Shown here: piece by piece, positions 9,161 to 17,916 of the stretch
How positions within the stretch are numbered: position 1 is the stretch's first letter
How the letters are laid out: each line of letters begins with the position of its first letter
Assembly: GCA_035518815.1 (NCBI GenBank)
Contig: DATIXG010000109.1
Span: 19,729-83,728, forward strand
Direction: 5' to 3'
Length of the DNA: 64,000 nt
DNA from: AG25 sp035518815
Lineage (GTDB): Bacteria; Gemmatimonadota; Gemmatimonadetes; Gemmatimonadales; GWC2-71-9
Position numbers and translations under genes: made by a program
Notes under the pieces: generated by a model
The model's input: only the letters and a program-made list of their open reading frames with translations
Database searches by the model: none
What the model was told of the DNA's origin: nothing

Positions 9161-9772
9161 TTAAGGTTGCTTGAGCGCATCCCCGCCACTCACCACATCG
9201 AACTCAGCGCGCCGGTTCTTGGCCCACGCGTCCTCGTTGTGCCCGGGATCCAGGGGCCGCTCTTCACCGTAGGAGATCGTCTCGATACGGCCGGCGTCGA
9301 TCCCGTGGCTCACCAGATACTGCTTGGACGCGGTCGCCCGACGGTTGCCGAGCGCGAGGTTGTATTCATCCGAGCCGCGCTCGTCGCAATGACCCGAGAC
9401 GCGGATCCGCGCATCAGGGTTCGCCTGCAGGATGGCGATCTTCTGGTCGAGGACGGAGGCGTCGCCCGATCGGATATTCGACTTGTCGTAGTCGAAGTGG
9501 ATCATGGCGCTCAGCATGGCGCGCACGGCTTCCGACGTGTGGCCCAACGCCGCGAGCGAATCGGCGGTGCGCTGCTGAGCGAGGCGCTCGGCTTCCTCGC
9601 GCGCCCGGTCGGCTTCGTCCATCGAGTCTTTGCGTGCCTTGTCCGCTGCCGCGAGCGAATCGGCGTTGGGCTGCGGCGTGGGAGTCGTCGCCGGCTGAGC
9701 CTTCTTGCCGCCGCACGCGACGACGGTCGCGGCGACGACGCCAGCCAGCACGACAAGCAATAGGCGTTTCAT
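9161..9772 (-). CDS. pal: Pal, peptidoglycan-associated lipoprotein
   Basis: A 203-residue lipoprotein: signal MKRLLLVVLAGVVAATVVAC with Cys20 as the lipid site, a charged alpha-helical linker (about 35-80), and an OmpA-like peptidoglycan-binding domain from about 90. The domain shows IHFDYDKSNIR, the RVSGHCDERGSDEYN motif and NRRAEFDVV, which contact meso-diaminopimelate in the family. It anchors the outer membrane to the wall and is the partner of TolB, encoded 18 bases upstream. Length and position in the tol cluster are normal. Confidence 0.95.
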   Translation of the reverse strand: MKRLLLVVLAGVVAATVVACGGKKAQPATTPTPQPNADSLAAADKARKDSMDEADRAREEAERLAQQRTADSLAALGHTSEAVRAMLSAMIHFDYDKSNIRSGDASVLDQKIAILQANPDARIRVSGHCDERGSDEYNLALGNRRATASKQYLVSHGIDAGRIETISYGEERPLDPGHNEDAWAKNRRAEFDVVSGGDALKQP

Positions 9773-9790
9773 GTAGGGCGAGCTCCCCAG

Positions 9791-11188
9791 TTAGGGTGTG
9801 GACGGCCCGGCCTCCGGAAGCCGCGGAGACCATGCCGGGAGCCGGCCGCCGCTCTGCTGCAGCAGCGGCCGGATACGACCAGTTTCCACATCAATCACCC
9901 AGAGTTGACGGTACCCCGAGCGATCAGAAACAAACGCCAAGTGGCGACTATCCGGTGCCCAAGTCGGGTCTTCATTCCGCCCGAATGAGGTGAGCTGGCG
10001 GACGGTGCGGGTGCGCACGTCAAGGACGAACACCTGGAGCGTCCCACCCACGTCGCGATGAAACGCGAGCGTCTGCCCGTTTGGTGACCAGTCGGGAGCG
10101 TTGGACGAACCGGTCACCCCGTAGTCGAACGGCGCAAAGAGCTCCTGACCGGTGCCGTCCGCCCCCATCACGTAGATCTGCGGCAAGCCGGGGCGCGTGG
10201 ACACGTACGCGATCCGCTGGCCGTCGGGGCTGTAAGTCGGAGACAAGTTGTCAGAAAAGCGCCCCACGGTCAAGCGTTGTAAGCAGCAGTTGTCACGGAT
10301 GTTAAGCGTGTACACATCGGTGCCCTCTTCGATGGCGCGGCTGAACGCCAGGGTCTTGCCGTCCGGAGCGAATGTCGGCGTGAAGTCGAGCGTTGCACCG
10401 TTGGTGAGGGCGCGACGCTTGCCACCCGTTCCCTCTTGGAGAAACAGCTGGCCACGCCCGGCGACGAACGCCATGTACGCAAACCGCCGTCCGCCCCTGT
10501 CCCACGCCGGCGAGAGGATCTCCCGATCCCCGGCAGAGCTCACCTGGGTGAGCGCGGCGCCATCCTGGTCGATCAAGTACAGCTTGCCGTTCATGACGAA
10601 CAGAATCCGCGTGGCCGCGACCCCTGGGGCCCCGAGCGTTGCATCCACCACCCGGTCCGCCAGTCGATGAATAACCATCCGGAAGTCCGAGTCCGTGGCG
10701 GCGGGCAGGCGAGCCTTGAAGGTGCGACGTACGGCTCCCGCGGTGACGTCGTGGACAACGACGGCGGCGGAGTCTCCGCGCACCGACAGGCCGATCGCAA
10801 AGTCCGCTCCCAACGCCTGGTACAGGGGATAGTTGAGAGACGCGGCTTCGGTCGCCCCGCGGGAATGCGTTCCCGCCGGACCGGAGCTTGAAGGAGGCGA
10901 CGCGGTGACGTGAATGGAGTCCCCGCCCGGCAGCGTGATCATCTCGAAACGGTCGCTGTAGTCGAGATCGCGGGCCAGAATGGCGCGCGCGGAGTCGAGC
11001 GCCGCCGCGCGATCTGGCAGTAGCACGATGCCGGGCCGGACCCCGGGGCGGTAGTAGATCCCGATCCGCACCCCGCGGTCGATGGCGGACGTGTCCTGGG
11101 CATGAAGCGGCGCCGACCCTGGGCCCAGCAGGAGTCCCACGACGCTCACGACGACCGCACGGACAAACCCCGGTACCCCCCCCGACAC
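9791..11188 (-). CDS. tolB: TolB, periplasmic beta-propeller of Tol-Pal
   Basis: A 465-residue protein. The signal peptide (MSGGVPGFVRAVVVSVV, cleavage near PLHA/QD) is followed by a TolB N-terminal domain and, from about residue 225, WD40-like PD40 repeats (DREILSPAWDRGGRRFAYM, TPTFAPDGKTLAFSR, SPTYSPDGQRIAYVS, APDWSPNGQTLAFHR, DPTWAPDSRHLAFVS). I place the start at GTG 11188: its G is shared with the TAG stop of tolA (TAGTG), a typical coupling signal. A start at 11242 would overlap tolA by 55 bases and spoil the signal peptide. Confidence 0.92.
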   Translation of the reverse strand: MSGGVPGFVRAVVVSVVGLLLGPGSAPLHAQDTSAIDRGVRIGIYYRPGVRPGIVLLPDRAAALDSARAILARDLDYSDRFEMITLPGGDSIHVTASPPSSSGPAGTHSRGATEAASLNYPLYQALGADFAIGLSVRGDSAAVVVHDVTAGAVRRTFKARLPAATDSDFRMVIHRLADRVVDATLGAPGVAATRILFVMNGKLYLIDQDGAALTQVSSAGDREILSPAWDRGGRRFAYMAFVAGRGQLFLQEGTGGKRRALTNGATLDFTPTFAPDGKTLAFSRAIEEGTDVYTLNIRDNCCLQRLTVGRFSDNLSPTYSPDGQRIAYVSTRPGLPQIYVMGADGTGQELFAPFDYGVTGSSNAPDWSPNGQTLAFHRDVGGTLQVFVLDVRTRTVRQLTSFGRNEDPTWAPDSRHLAFVSDRSGYRQLWVIDVETGRIRPLLQQSGGRLPAWSPRLPEAGPSTP

Positions 11189-11871
11189 TAGCGACGCTCG
11201 GCGCAAAAGCAGAACCTCACGAAGAGAACGTCCGAGTCCCACCCATCCGGAAGCGGACCGAACGCCTTGACCCGACTGGCGGCCTCGACGGCACCCTGAG
11301 CTTCCAGATCGTACGCGAAGCTGCCGGACCGCCGAACGAACTGGAGGCCCGTCACGGAGCCATCCCGGTGAATCATGAAGGAGACCTCCGCATCGAGGGC
11401 GGAGCCGTCGTAGGGGCGCTCCCAGCGCTGGCCCATTTGCGTCACCACGTTTTGCAGGTACTCCGGGAAGGGGAAGTCCATGCCCTCGGTGCTCACGGTG
11501 AGCCGATCCCGACCAGTCGAGGGGGCTTCACCGGCCAGAGGCGCTACGGGCGCGGTCGTCCGCGGCGCGGCTTCGCGTGGCGTGGCGTCGGCGACCGGAG
11601 GGGGAGCGGCGTGTGCCACCGTGCTCTTTGGCGTCGGCTTCGGTTTCGCGACCGGCACCGCGGCGTCGGCGGGGCGCTGCACGGCATCCGGCGCCTTGCG
11701 CTCCCCTGGTACCGGCTCGGGCGCCGCGACGAGCTCCACGCGGTACACCGGCGGTGACGGGGTTTGCCGGGTCGCGCCGCCGAACAGGAAGACCGTCGCC
11801 ATCCCGTGTACCAGCACGCTGCCCACCACGCCGACGCCGTCGCTGCGCGGCAGCCGGGGGGACCGTTTCAT
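11188..11871 (-). CDS. tolA: TolA/TonB-family energy transducer
   Basis: A 227-residue protein. One membrane helix lies near residues 14-32 (VGVVGSVLVHGMATVFLF), followed by a Pro/Lys/Ala-rich periplasm-spanning linker (about 40-115). The C-terminal domain contains FPFPEYLQNVVTQM and EVSFMIHRDGSVTGLQFVRR, the pattern of TonB/TolA C-terminal domains. It should transmit proton-motive force from TolQR to TolB-Pal. Position between tolR and tolB supports TolA over TonB. It is much shorter than E. coli TolA. It overlaps tolR by 4 bases. Confidence 0.88.
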   Translation of the reverse strand: MKRSPRLPRSDGVGVVGSVLVHGMATVFLFGGATRQTPSPPVYRVELVAAPEPVPGERKAPDAVQRPADAAVPVAKPKPTPKSTVAHAAPPPVADATPREAAPRTTAPVAPLAGEAPSTGRDRLTVSTEGMDFPFPEYLQNVVTQMGQRWERPYDGSALDAEVSFMIHRDGSVTGLQFVRRSGSFAYDLEAQGAVEAASRVKAFGPLPDGWDSDVLFVRFCFCAERR

Positions 11872-12302
11872 GGGCCCACCGTCTCGGGCTCAGCCACCAG
11901 CCCGACGTCGGTTACGCCCGAGGCACGGATCGCGGCCAGGACTCTCATCACGCTCGCGTAGGGGACGCTGCCATCGGCTCGGAGGTACACCCCGGTGGGG
12001 TGCTTGGTTCGCACGAAGGCGGGGAACGTCGCGCGGAAATCCTCGTAAGAGAGGGCCGCCTGATCGACGTAGATGTTCCCGTCGCGGTCCACAGTGACGA
12101 CCAGGCCCTGCTTGGGTTCGAGGGGCCGGCCTTCGGCGCGCGGCAGGCGCACATCCACACCCCCCTGCATGATCGGCGCGGTGATCATGAAGATGATCAG
12201 AAGCACGAAGGCGACATCGACGAGGGACGTGACGTTGATGTCCGCATTGAGCGGCAGCTCGCCGTGGCCGCGCAACCCGCCGCCGCCCAGCAGGCCCGCC
12301 AC
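11868..12302 (-). CDS. tolR: TolR/ExbD biopolymer transport protein
   Basis: A 144-residue protein with one N-terminal membrane helix carrying the proton-path aspartate (NADINVTSLVDVAFVLLII, Asp29) and a periplasmic ExbD-like domain containing VDVRLPRAEG and VYLRADGSVPYASVMRVLAA. It forms the motor of the Tol system with TolQ. tolQ stops immediately before it with no gap, and it overlaps tolA by 4 bases. ExbD is the alternative name, but the flanking tolB-pal-cpoB genes argue for TolR. Confidence 0.92.
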   Translation of the reverse strand: MAGLLGGGGLRGHGELPLNADINVTSLVDVAFVLLIIFMITAPIMQGGVDVRLPRAEGRPLEPKQGLVVTVDRDGNIYVDQAALSYEDFRATFPAFVRTKHPTGVYLRADGSVPYASVMRVLAAIRASGVTDVGLVAEPETVGP

Positions 12303-13022
12303 CTAGAGCCACCCCTCGCGCGCCATCGTCCCGATGATCTCCTGCGCGAAACCTTCGAGCTCCCCAGCAAACAGACCCAGGCGACTCACCAGGATGTTGT
12401 ACGCCATGACGGACGGAACGGCCACCGCGAGGCCCATCACGGTGGTAACCAGCGCCTCCGCTACGCCGGGAGCCACCGCCGCGATGTTGCCCGAGCCGCC
12501 GATGGCGATGCCGATGAAGGCGTCCATCACGCCCAGCACCGTCCCCAGCAGACCAAGCAGAGGACTGACCGACCCGAACGTCGCGAGCCACGGAATGAAA
12601 CGCGCCGCGGCATCACGCTCCGCAGCGACTTCCTTCGCCAGCACCATCCGGAGCGCTTCCAGCTGCGTCGCGGTCAGGGTGCCGCGAGGGGTCGCCGCCG
12701 GACCATCGGCCTTCAACCCGCCTGGCCGGAGCTCGGAAAAGAAGTGGATCCCTTCCCGCATGAGGCGGTTGTAGGGCGACGCGGGCAGGCGCATGGCCGC
12801 GCGATAGGCATCGTCCAGCCGGGCCGCCTTCTCGATCTCGGTCATGAACCGATCCGCCTGTTGTCGCAGACGGCGAAACTGCCACGATTTCAGGAAGATC
12901 AAGTACCACGAGACAATCGAGAAGACGAGGAGAACCGCGAGGACGACCTTGGTCTCGCGACTCGAGGTCAGGACGAGGTCCCAGGGGGTGGTGGGAACGG
13001 CGCGCCCGACCTGTAAGAGCAC
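12303..13022 (-). CDS. tolQ: TolQ/ExbB proton channel protein
   Basis: A 239-residue inner-membrane protein with a first helix near residues 26-46 (VVLAVLLVFSIVSWYLIFL) and two more in the second half (FGSVSPLLGLLGTVLGVMDAF and EALVTTVMGLAVAVPSVMAY). The GLLGTVLGVMDAF and GLAVAVP motifs are characteristic of the MotA/TolQ/ExbB channel family. GTG start three bases after the epimerase stop (TAGCGCGTG). It works with TolR as the proton-driven motor of the Tol-Pal system. Confidence 0.93.
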   Translation of the reverse strand: MLLQVGRAVPTTPWDLVLTSSRETKVVLAVLLVFSIVSWYLIFLKSWQFRRLRQQADRFMTEIEKAARLDDAYRAAMRLPASPYNRLMREGIHFFSELRPGGLKADGPAATPRGTLTATQLEALRMVLAKEVAAERDAAARFIPWLATFGSVSPLLGLLGTVLGVMDAFIGIAIGGSGNIAAVAPGVAEALVTTVMGLAVAVPSVMAYNILVSRLGLFAGELEGFAQEIIGTMAREGWL

Positions 13023-13025
13023 GCG

Positions 13026-13970
13026 CTAGCTGTCCTGGAGGGCGCGCACCGTCGCCCGCAAACCGTCCGAGAGCGTCATGCGGGGACGCCACCCGAGCTC
13101 GCGAGCGGCCTTGTCGACGGCGAGGGCGCTCCGCTGCAGCTCGCCAGGACGGGCGGCCCCGCGATGGATCACCGGCTCCCGCCCCGCGGCACCGCCCAGC
13201 AGGTGCGCCAGCCGGTTCACGGAGGTCTCGATGCCGGTTCCGATATTGAAGGCCCGATTGTCGATCCCGGTCGGGGGGACGACGGTCCACGCGCCGGCCG
13301 CGAGATTCGCGCTGGCCACGTCCTCCACGAACACCATATCGCGCGTCTGCTCGCCATCGCCGAAAATCGTGAGCGGCTCGCCCGCGAGCAGGCGCCGGCC
13401 GAAGATCGCCACGACGCCCGCTTCCCCGTCGTGACGCTGGCGCGGTCCGTACACGTTGGCATAGCGAAGCGCCACCGTCTCCAGGCCGTACAAGCGGGCG
13501 TGAATCGTGAGATAGTACTCCGACGCGAGCTTCGCGCCCCCGTAAGGCGACAAGGGGAATTTGGCGTTGGTCTCGACGTGCGGGATCACGCCGTCATCGC
13601 CATACACGACGCCGCCCGAAGACGCGAACACGACCCGCCGGACACCGCCGGCACGGGCGCCCTCGAGCAGGTTCAACAGCCCGATGATGTTGACTTCGGC
13701 GTCGAACACGGGATCGGCCACCGAGCGCCGCACGTCCATCTGGGCGGCGTGGTGATTGAGCAGGTCAAAGCCGCCCCGCGCGACGAGGTCGCGCGCCGCG
13801 GGCGAGCGAATGTCCGCCTGGACGAAGCGAGCCCCGGCCGCGACGTTTTCGCGCCGACCCGTGGACAGATCATCGATGATGGTGACGTCGTCGCCGGCGG
13901 CCAAATGCGCGGCCACGATGTGGGAGCCGATGAATCCCGCCCCGCCCGTGACGAGAACCTTACGACCCAT
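13026..13970 (-). CDS. NAD-dependent sugar-nucleotide epimerase (GalE-like extended SDR)
   Basis: A 314-residue extended short-chain dehydrogenase. NAD-binding GGAGFIG lies at residues 9-15. Further signs are IDDLSTGRRENV, the DVRRSVADP and SSGGVVYGD segments, the catalytic Tyr/Lys in SPYGGAKLASEYY, and YGPRQRHDGEAGVVA. It probably interconverts UDP-sugars (UDP-glucose/UDP-galactose or N-acetyl forms); the exact substrate is not decidable. The ATG at 13970 (MGRKVLVTGG) overlaps the hemA stop by 11 bases; an upstream extension to 14030 is only hemA read in another frame. An epimerase between hemA and tolQ is an unusual neighbour. Confidence 0.85.
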   Translation of the reverse strand: MGRKVLVTGGAGFIGSHIVAAHLAAGDDVTIIDDLSTGRRENVAAGARFVQADIRSPAARDLVARGGFDLLNHHAAQMDVRRSVADPVFDAEVNIIGLLNLLEGARAGGVRRVVFASSGGVVYGDDGVIPHVETNAKFPLSPYGGAKLASEYYLTIHARLYGLETVALRYANVYGPRQRHDGEAGVVAIFGRRLLAGEPLTIFGDGEQTRDMVFVEDVASANLAAGAWTVVPPTGIDNRAFNIGTGIETSVNRLAHLLGGAAGREPVIHRGAARPGELQRSALAVDKAARELGWRPRMTLSDGLRATVRALQDS

Positions 13971-15222
13971 CCCGGCTCTCCAACGCGAAGAGCTCCCGAA
14001 GCGCGTCGAGCAACGCGTACGCGCGGCCACGCTCGGCGGCCTGTTTCAACGCCACGGTGGGGTGGTGCAGGAACTTGTTCAAGAGAAGCCGGCTGAACTG
14101 CTCGAGCTGCTCGCGGTCTTCCGAATGGAGATGCTTGAAATGACGGAGCGCGCGCTCGAATTCCGCCGCCCGCACATCGTCCAGCTGCTCGCGGAACGCC
14201 TTCAGGGCCGGGACTACAGCCAGGCCGCCGTACCAGGTCCAGAAGCGCTCCACCTCGTCGCTTACAATGAGCTCGGCGGATGGGATCTCGCCGCGCCGCA
14301 GGGCAGCGGCCTGTCCAGCTACGGCCTGGAGGTCGTCCACGTCGTACAGGAACACGTTCTCGAGCTGGCCCACCGCCGGATCCACGTCGCGCGGGACGGC
14401 CAGGTCGAGGATGCAGAGGGGCCGACCACGGCGACTCTGAATCGCGGGGGCGACACGCTCCCAGGTGACGACCGCGTGCGGCGCCGACGTCGAGCAGAGA
14501 GCAATGTCCGTGTCGGCAAAGTGGGGCCATGCTTCTTCGAGGGTCAACGCCCGCGCGTCGAGGCGCTCGGCGATGGCGCGCGCGCGCTCGTAGGTCCGAT
14601 TCGCCACCAGTGTCACCCGCGCCCCTTGATCGACCAGGCACGTGGCGGCAAGCTCGGCCATGTCCCCGGCGCCAAGAATCAGCGCCAGCCGCCCGGTCAG
14701 GTCCCCGAAGATCTTGCTTGCCACCGCGACTGCGGCGGAGGGGACGGAGGCCGCTCCCTTGCCAAGCTCCGTCTCGCTGCGAACGCGCGCGCCGACCAGT
14801 AGCGCCGACTGGAACAGGCGATGCAGCACGGGGCCCGCCTGCCCGCGCGAAATCTCCCAGGCCTCACGGACCTGTCCCTGGATCTGCGACTCGCCGAGGA
14901 CCATCGAATCGAGGCCCGCCGACACCCGGTAGAGGTGCCGCACGGCGTCGCGGTCGCGCTCCATGTAGCCATACCGCTGCGCACCGCGCTCCCCCGTGAG
15001 ACGCTCACCCAGCAGCTCCCATACGGCATCGGAAACGGGGTCGCGAGGCTCGGCGAGGTAGAACTCCGTGCGGTTGCACGTGGAAAGCAGAACCCCGCCC
15101 GCCGCCCCGGCCGAGAGCACCCGGGTGAGCGCGCCCGGCACCTCGTGCGACGCATGCGCGAACCGCTCGCGAACCTCGAGCGGCGCCGTGCGATGGTTGA
15201 CGCCAACAACAGCGATACTCAC
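13960..15222 (-). CDS. hemA: Glutamyl-tRNA reductase
   Basis: A 420-residue enzyme that reduces glutamyl-tRNA to glutamate-1-semialdehyde, the first committed step of C5-pathway haem synthesis. Visible features are the catalytic cysteine in LLSTCNRTEFY (Cys49), GVNHRTAPLEVRE at the N-terminus, VLGESQIQGQVREAW, the NADPH-binding LALILGAGDMAELAATCL, and the C-terminal dimerisation helix. Length is normal. It follows a HemX/CcsA-like gene by 13 bases, a pairing common in other bacteria. The organism therefore makes haem from glutamate. Confidence 0.95.
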   Translation of the reverse strand: MSIAVVGVNHRTAPLEVRERFAHASHEVPGALTRVLSAGAAGGVLLSTCNRTEFYLAEPRDPVSDAVWELLGERLTGERGAQRYGYMERDRDAVRHLYRVSAGLDSMVLGESQIQGQVREAWEISRGQAGPVLHRLFQSALLVGARVRSETELGKGAASVPSAAVAVASKIFGDLTGRLALILGAGDMAELAATCLVDQGARVTLVANRTYERARAIAERLDARALTLEEAWPHFADTDIALCSTSAPHAVVTWERVAPAIQSRRGRPLCILDLAVPRDVDPAVGQLENVFLYDVDDLQAVAGQAAALRRGEIPSAELIVSDEVERFWTWYGGLAVVPALKAFREQLDDVRAAEFERALRHFKHLHSEDREQLEQFSRLLLNKFLHHPTVALKQAAERGRAYALLDALRELFALESRDGS

Positions 15223-15235
15223 GCGACTCCCGCGC

Positions 15236-16027
15236 TCACAGGAAACGTTCCGTGCCCGGTTGCGCCAGCTTCAGGGCCACGTAGACGAGCACCACGGCGG
15301 TGAACCCCGCGATGCTCGCGAACGCCGCCCGCCGACCGGCCCAACGCCGCGCGACCCGCACCCAAACCGTCCACCCCAGCACCCCCCAGGTAAACGAGCC
15401 CCACACCACCTGTGCCGGGTCGACGTGCATTCCCCCGGCATACCGTACCGCATAGCCGATCGCCAGCAGCACCCCAATCGTGAGCGCGGGGAACCCCGCC
15501 ACGAGCGCAACGTGATTCAAGCGGTCCAGGCGCTCGAGAGGCGGAAACAGCTGGAATACCTGCCCGAACCGCTTCGCCTTGAGCTCGCGAAACTGCCACA
15601 GGTACAGCGCCGCCGAAATGAACGCCAGGGCCAGCAGGGCGAGCCCCAGTACACTTAGGGTTACATGCAAGATAAACCACAGGTTCCGCCCGGCAGAGGG
15701 CTCGGCTCCTGGGGCAAGCCCCAGGAGCAAGGCCAAACCGACCAGTCCGCCGGCGAGGGGCGCTGTGAACAAGGCCACCGTTCCGGCGCGGAGCAGCAGG
15801 TCGCTGCCGATCTGCAGCAACATGAGGCACAGCGCCAACATCGAGAGCGCGGGGCCGAGCCCGACCAGGGTGAGCTGAGTCACGCCGACGCCGTGCAACA
15901 CGGCGCCGAGCGTCGCGACGCCTAGCGTCCAGCGGCGCGGTATCGAGACACCGGCGAATGGCGCCAAGGCAAGCGCCGCGGAGAGACCGTACAGGCCGAG
16001 CGCGGCGAGATGGAGCGCGAAGAGCAT
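15236..16027 (-). CDS. HemX/CcsA-like cytochrome c assembly membrane protein
   Basis: A protein of about 263 residues with around eight hydrophobic segments, beginning MLFALHLAALGLYGLSA. It contains NLWFILHVTLSVLGLALLAL and a late QVVWGSFTWGVLGWTVWV, where CcsA/CcmC proteins carry their tryptophan-rich haem-handling region and conserved histidines (His in LWFILHV). It probably handles haem in the inner membrane or regulates HemA level, as HemX does. The ATG at 16027 begins the first helix. A GTG at 16057 preceded by AAGGG is an alternative that adds ten residues. Confidence 0.75.
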   Translation of the reverse strand: MLFALHLAALGLYGLSAALALAPFAGVSIPRRWTLGVATLGAVLHGVGVTQLTLVGLGPALSMLALCLMLLQIGSDLLLRAGTVALFTAPLAGGLVGLALLLGLAPGAEPSAGRNLWFILHVTLSVLGLALLALAFISAALYLWQFRELKAKRFGQVFQLFPPLERLDRLNHVALVAGFPALTIGVLLAIGYAVRYAGGMHVDPAQVVWGSFTWGVLGWTVWVRVARRWAGRRAAFASIAGFTAVVLVYVALKLAQPGTERFL

Positions 16028-16061
16028 GTCAGTTGGAGCGCCGGCCGCGGCCGGCACGCCC

Positions 16062-17357
16062 TTAGGACGGCATTTTGCGGACGAGACGAGCCGGCAGGCC
16101 CGGGAGGATCTGAGCGTTCTTCACCGTGAGGATGATCGCGGAGGATGACCGCGTGCGCGTGTGCACCACCTCAACCACCGCGCGCACGTCTTCTGAGGGC
16201 GTCCCTGCCTCGCCGGTGTAGAGCTGGAATACGTCTCCCGGAACCACGCCGTCGGCGCGGCCGCGATTCAGGAACACGACCTGCTGGGTAATCGCCACCG
16301 CATGCATGTCGCGCTGCTGAATCACCTGGCCGCGCAGGCCGCTGGTCACGGGCGTCGGCCGCACCTCGCCCGGATCCTTGAAGGGCTCGAGGGGCAGCGC
16401 GAACTGCCCGTCGCGCACGCGGTCGTATTGCACGACGACCTCCGCGAGCATCTGCTTCTTGGCCACCTCGTGCACCCGCACGATACCGGTGGGAATGACG
16501 ACGTCACCCCAATCGCCTGGCTGCTGCACGATACGCACGGTCAGGAGCGAATCGCCGACATGGTACGAAGCGCCCGGGGGCGGCTCCACGACGATGCCCT
16601 GAAACTGCATCGCCGTTTCGCGCGCCGACAGGCGTGGAATCGACGACTGCTCGACCGTGCCGACCACCTTGCCCCACGGCAGGTTCTCGTTTTCGGTCAG
16701 AAACCCTGATCCGTAAAACTCCCCGCGGCGGACGGGCCGGTACGGCTGGCTCATATACGCGCGCAACACTTCGCGCACTTCCTGCGTGCGTGAGGCTGGG
16801 CGATCGAAGATGGTCTGATACGCCTCTTCGGCGGGCGGTGGGGGCGGCTCCTCGATCACCGACGGCGTCGTATCCACCGCCATGGTGTCCACGGCCGCGG
16901 CAACCGCCCCGGTGTCGGCCCGAACCGTGTCTGACGCGCCCCCCGCAGCAGCAGCCGCCGCGGCTGCTGCAGCCGCGGCCGCCGCCGCGGCCGCCGTCGA
17001 ATCGGGCGGCACGGCCTGGGCCACCGCCTCGAGGCCCGCCACGCTTAAGATCTGGCCGGGATAGATCCAGTGAGGATCTTCGATCGACGTGGAGTTGAGC
17101 CGGTAGATCTCGGGCCAGAGGAGCGGATCATTGAAGTACAGCTGCGCGATGGACCACAACGTTTCGCCGCGCGCCACCGTGTGCGTGGACGGAAGCTGAC
17201 CCGTCTGCTGTGACAGGGGAACGGCTTCCGCCGCCCCCGTCGTGTCCCGCACGGCCCCGGTGGTGTCCTGCGCGCGCAGGATCCCACACACGAGCGGCAC
17301 TGCTACAAGGGCGAGCAGTACCGCCCGTTCAGAACGGCAGATCGTCGTCCTCCTCAT
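16062..17357 (-). CDS. LysM-domain secreted protein with a polyalanine tract
   Basis: A 431-residue protein with a signal peptide (MRRTTICRSERAVLLALVAV, cleavage near LRA/QD). A LysM peptidoglycan-binding domain lies at about residues 58-108 (HTVARGETLWSIAQLYFND, WIYPGQILSV). A run of about 17 alanines follows, then an acidic/proline segment and a C-terminal beta-rich domain of unknown function with LNRGRADGVVPGDVFQLY. It probably binds the wall in the periplasm. The start overlaps ssb by 29 bases. The N-terminal 25 codons are read in another frame of the ssb tail, so the exact start is uncertain. Confidence 0.8.
   Translation of the reverse strand: MRRTTICRSERAVLLALVAVPLVCGILRAQDTTGAVRDTTGAAEAVPLSQQTGQLPSTHTVARGETLWSIAQLYFNDPLLWPEIYRLNSTSIEDPHWIYPGQILSVAGLEAVAQAVPPDSTAAAAAAAAAAAAAAAAAGGASDTVRADTGAVAAAVDTMAVDTTPSVIEEPPPPPAEEAYQTIFDRPASRTQEVREVLRAYMSQPYRPVRRGEFYGSGFLTENENLPWGKVVGTVEQSSIPRLSARETAMQFQGIVVEPPPGASYHVGDSLLTVRIVQQPGDWGDVVIPTGIVRVHEVAKKQMLAEVVVQYDRVRDGQFALPLEPFKDPGEVRPTPVTSGLRGQVIQQRDMHAVAITQQVVFLNRGRADGVVPGDVFQLYTGEAGTPSEDVRAVVEVVHTRTRSSSAIILTVKNAQILPGLPARLVRKMPS
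16938..16998. repeat. Polyalanine-encoding GCC/GCA trinucleotide tract
   Basis: An imperfect GCN repeat that encodes about 17 consecutive alanines on the minus strand, within the LysM protein between the LysM domain and the acidic linker. It is likely to vary in length between strains. Confidence 0.7.
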
Positions 17358-17814
17358 CAAGCGGTTCTGGGAAGGCATCGAGCGAGTCCCCTTTGCCGTC
17401 CGGCGCTACCTTGGCGGTGGCTTTGGCTCGCGCCGGGTCACCGGCGCCGTCCGTCCCACCGCTCCGCGACGACAACAGGAGCACTTCTCGCGCGATGACC
17501 TCGGTGGTGTACCGCGTCTGCTTTTCACGATCTTCCCAGGTCCGGTATTCGATCCGACCCTCGATGTAGACGCGGTCACCCTTCTTCATATACTTCTCGG
17601 CGACGTCCGCCAGCTGGCCGCCGGCACCTTTGTTATTCCAGCACACAACGCGGTGCCATTCCGTCTTTTCCTGCTTCTCCCCGCCCTGCCCGGTCCACTG
17701 ACGGCTCGTGGCCAGAGACAGGGTGGCGACGCGAGAACCGTTATTGGTGCTGCGCACCTCGGGATCGGCCCCTAAGTTCCCGATCAGCATGACCTTATTC
17801 AGGCTCCGGCTCAC
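17329..17814 (-). CDS. ssb: Single-stranded DNA-binding protein
   Basis: A 161-residue SSB. The OB-fold is at residues 1-110 with NKVMLIGNLGADPEVR, TSRQWTGQGGEKQEKTEWHR, VYIEGRIEYRTWED and the KYMKKGDRV segment. A flexible linker and the acidic tip DEEDDDLPF, which recruits repair and replication proteins, follow. Start GTG at 17814, preceded by GGAGGT with a 5-base spacer; an upstream in-frame extension to 17877 has no such support. It is the first gene after the promoter at 17862-17890. Confidence 0.95.
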   Translation of the reverse strand: MSRSLNKVMLIGNLGADPEVRSTNNGSRVATLSLATSRQWTGQGGEKQEKTEWHRVVCWNNKGAGGQLADVAEKYMKKGDRVYIEGRIEYRTWEDREKQTRYTTEVIAREVLLLSSRSGGTDGAGDPARAKATAKVAPDGKGDSLDAFPEPLDEEDDDLPF

Positions 17815-17861
17815 GATGACCTCCAGCGCTTGCAGCGGGCGGGGCACCAAGGATGCCCCAC

Positions 17862-17890
17862 AGTATATGAATCGCAAGTTATTCTGTCAA
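17862..17890 (-). promoter_or_regulatory. Near-consensus sigma70 promoter driving the ssb-to-TatC/LptD operon
   Basis: Minus strand: TTGACA (17885-17890), 17-base spacer, TATACT (17862-17867). The -35 is perfect and the -10 has one mismatch. Expected start near 17855, giving a leader of about 40 bases before the ssb GTG. The following genes are packed with overlaps or gaps under 20 bases to 4857. Confidence 0.75.
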
Positions 17891-17916
17891 TCAAAGATAC
17901 GCCACTTGGATCCGAT